Part shown: positions 5,161 through 5,682 of the stretch, piece after piece
How positions within the stretch are numbered: the first letter of the stretch is position 1
Layout: each line of letters opens with the position of its first letter
Source: Bacteroidota bacterium
GTDB taxonomy: Bacteria > Bacteroidota > Bacteroidia > Flavobacteriales > Weeksellaceae
Direction of reading: 5' to 3'
NCBI GenBank assembly: GCA_023420435.1
Contig: JAEZWE010000052.1
Coordinates: forward strand, 1 to 5,682
Length of the DNA: 5,682 nucleotides
Position numbers and translations under genes: made by a program
Notes under the pieces: generated by a model
The model's input: the letters and a program-made list of their open reading frames with translations, nothing else
What the model was told of the DNA's origin: nothing
Databases searched by the model: none

Positions 5161-5173
5161 CAAAAATTTGAAA

Positions 5174-5449
5174 ATGCTTGAAGAAACACCTTCAGAAAAA
5201 GAATTCACGAAAGAAGATGAAAAAAAATTTCGAAACAGCGGTTTCCGAAAGTACGGTGTTTATTCTTCAGTGGTTTTTCAGATGATGGCTATTATTGCAC
5301 TCGGTTTTTGGGGAGGAAAGAAATTAAATGATTATTGGGGGTTAAACAATAACCTTCTTACTGTAGGTATTGGACTTCTTGGACTTTCTTTAGCGCTCTA
5401 CAATACCGTAAAACAACTCGAAAGAATAAATAAAAAGGAAAAATTTTAA
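5174..5449 (+). CDS. atpZ: AtpZ/AtpI-family ATP synthase accessory membrane protein
   Basis: This 91-residue protein has a charged cytoplasmic N-terminus (1-27) and two transmembrane helices, about 29-48 and 61-80, joined by the conserved loop FWGGKKLNDYWGL (45-57), and ends in a basic tail. This is the layout of the AtpZ/AtpI ('ATPase gene 1') family, which is encoded ahead of the F-type ATP synthase genes and is thought to help c-ring assembly or supply divalent cations. I chose the ATG at 5174. An in-frame TTG at 5168 would add two residues but leave almost no leader after the predicted start point. The next gene starts five bases after the stop. The ATP synthase subunits themselves would lie beyond the window, so the operon assignment is inferred from the family and order. 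Confidence 0.85.
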   Translation: MLEETPSEKEFTKEDEKKFRNSGFRKYGVYSSVVFQMMAIIALGFWGGKKLNDYWGLNNNLLTVGIGLLGLSLALYNTVKQLERINKKEKF

Positions 5450-5453
5450 AAAG

Positions 5454-5682
5454 ATGATGAATTTAAAACCGGCAACATTTTACACGGTACTTTTTTATGT
5501 TTCCGCCATGGTACACTTAGTAATTTGGTATTTTTTTGTTCAGAATTTCCAAGAAACTTTTATTAGATATTATCTTTTTCTTTCCCTTCTTTTTATTATG
5601 GTCTTAACCATTCTTTCTATTGCTAAAAGAATTTATCCGGATTATTTGGGGTTTGTTTTTATGGGTCTAACCATGTTTAAGC
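5454..5682 (+). CDS. Small integral membrane protein between atpZ and the expected atpB (3' end cut off)
   Basis: The frame opens with tandem ATGs (5454 and 5457) four bases after the atpZ stop and remains open to the window edge, giving 76 residues. It shows a first hydrophobic segment at about 9-29, a second at 39-57 and the beginning of a third at 64-76 (YLGFVFMGLTMFK). The position and topology match the AtpI-like or DUF6168-type membrane proteins that Flavobacteriia carry between atpZ and atpB. I recall that arrangement and cannot verify it here. Close spacing indicates co-transcription and probably translational coupling with atpZ. A role in ATP synthase assembly, as for AtpI, is inferred only from location. 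Confidence 0.72.
   Translation, partial: MMNLKPATFYTVLFYVSAMVHLVIWYFFVQNFQETFIRYYLFLSLLFIMVLTILSIAKRIYPDYLGFVFMGLTMFK

Noticed and set aside
5168..5173. TTG start for atpZ two codons before the ATG
   Set aside because: TTG starts are rarer, and it lies within about four bases of the predicted transcription start. The ATG at 5174 is the better choice.

Overview
This AT-rich window most likely comes from a Bacteroidota genome of class Flavobacteriia, probably Weeksellaceae (Chryseobacterium, Kaistella or Elizabethkingia type). The reasons are the Bacteroidota-type promoters (TTG or TTTG, a spacer of about 18-23 bases, then TAnnTTTG), starts preceded by A-rich stretches rather than a strong Shine-Dalgarno sequence, a PadR-PspC pair, and an AtpZ gene followed by a second small membrane-protein gene. 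I made the assignment by reading motifs; no database search was possible.

Layout. Bases 1-121 are an AT-rich edge with at most the first codons of another minus-strand gene. Two minus-strand genes follow as a tight pair: a lysophospholipid-type acyltransferase (555-1127) and a hotdog thioesterase of the MenI/YdiI type (122-553), separated by one base. Upstream of them, 1128-1418 looks non-coding by length. It holds what reads as a complete miniature gene: a promoter-like sequence, a 20-codon ORF (1197-1259, minus) for a strikingly amphipathic helix, and a strong hairpin with a U-tract (1146-1173). This is the best candidate in the window for something undescribed. The hairpin may also lie at the 5' end of the acyltransferase mRNA.

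Next comes a PadR-family repressor and PspC-domain membrane protein operon (3443 to 1419, minus). It has its own promoter, two inverted repeats in the leader and a long hairpin after the last gene. This resembles the self-regulated envelope-stress modules common in the phylum. ffh (3695-5062, minus), the SRP GTPase, follows with its own promoter and a textbook terminator. A 111-base divergent intergenic region separates ffh from the plus-strand start of what is probably the F-type ATP synthase operon: atpZ (5174-5449), then a membrane protein cut by the window end (5454 onward).

Functionally the window is mostly core membrane biology: lipid acylation, quinone-type CoA-thioester hydrolysis, envelope stress sensing, membrane protein targeting and ATP synthase assembly. 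There are no insertion sequences, CRISPR arrays, tRNAs, rRNAs or signs of recent transfer.
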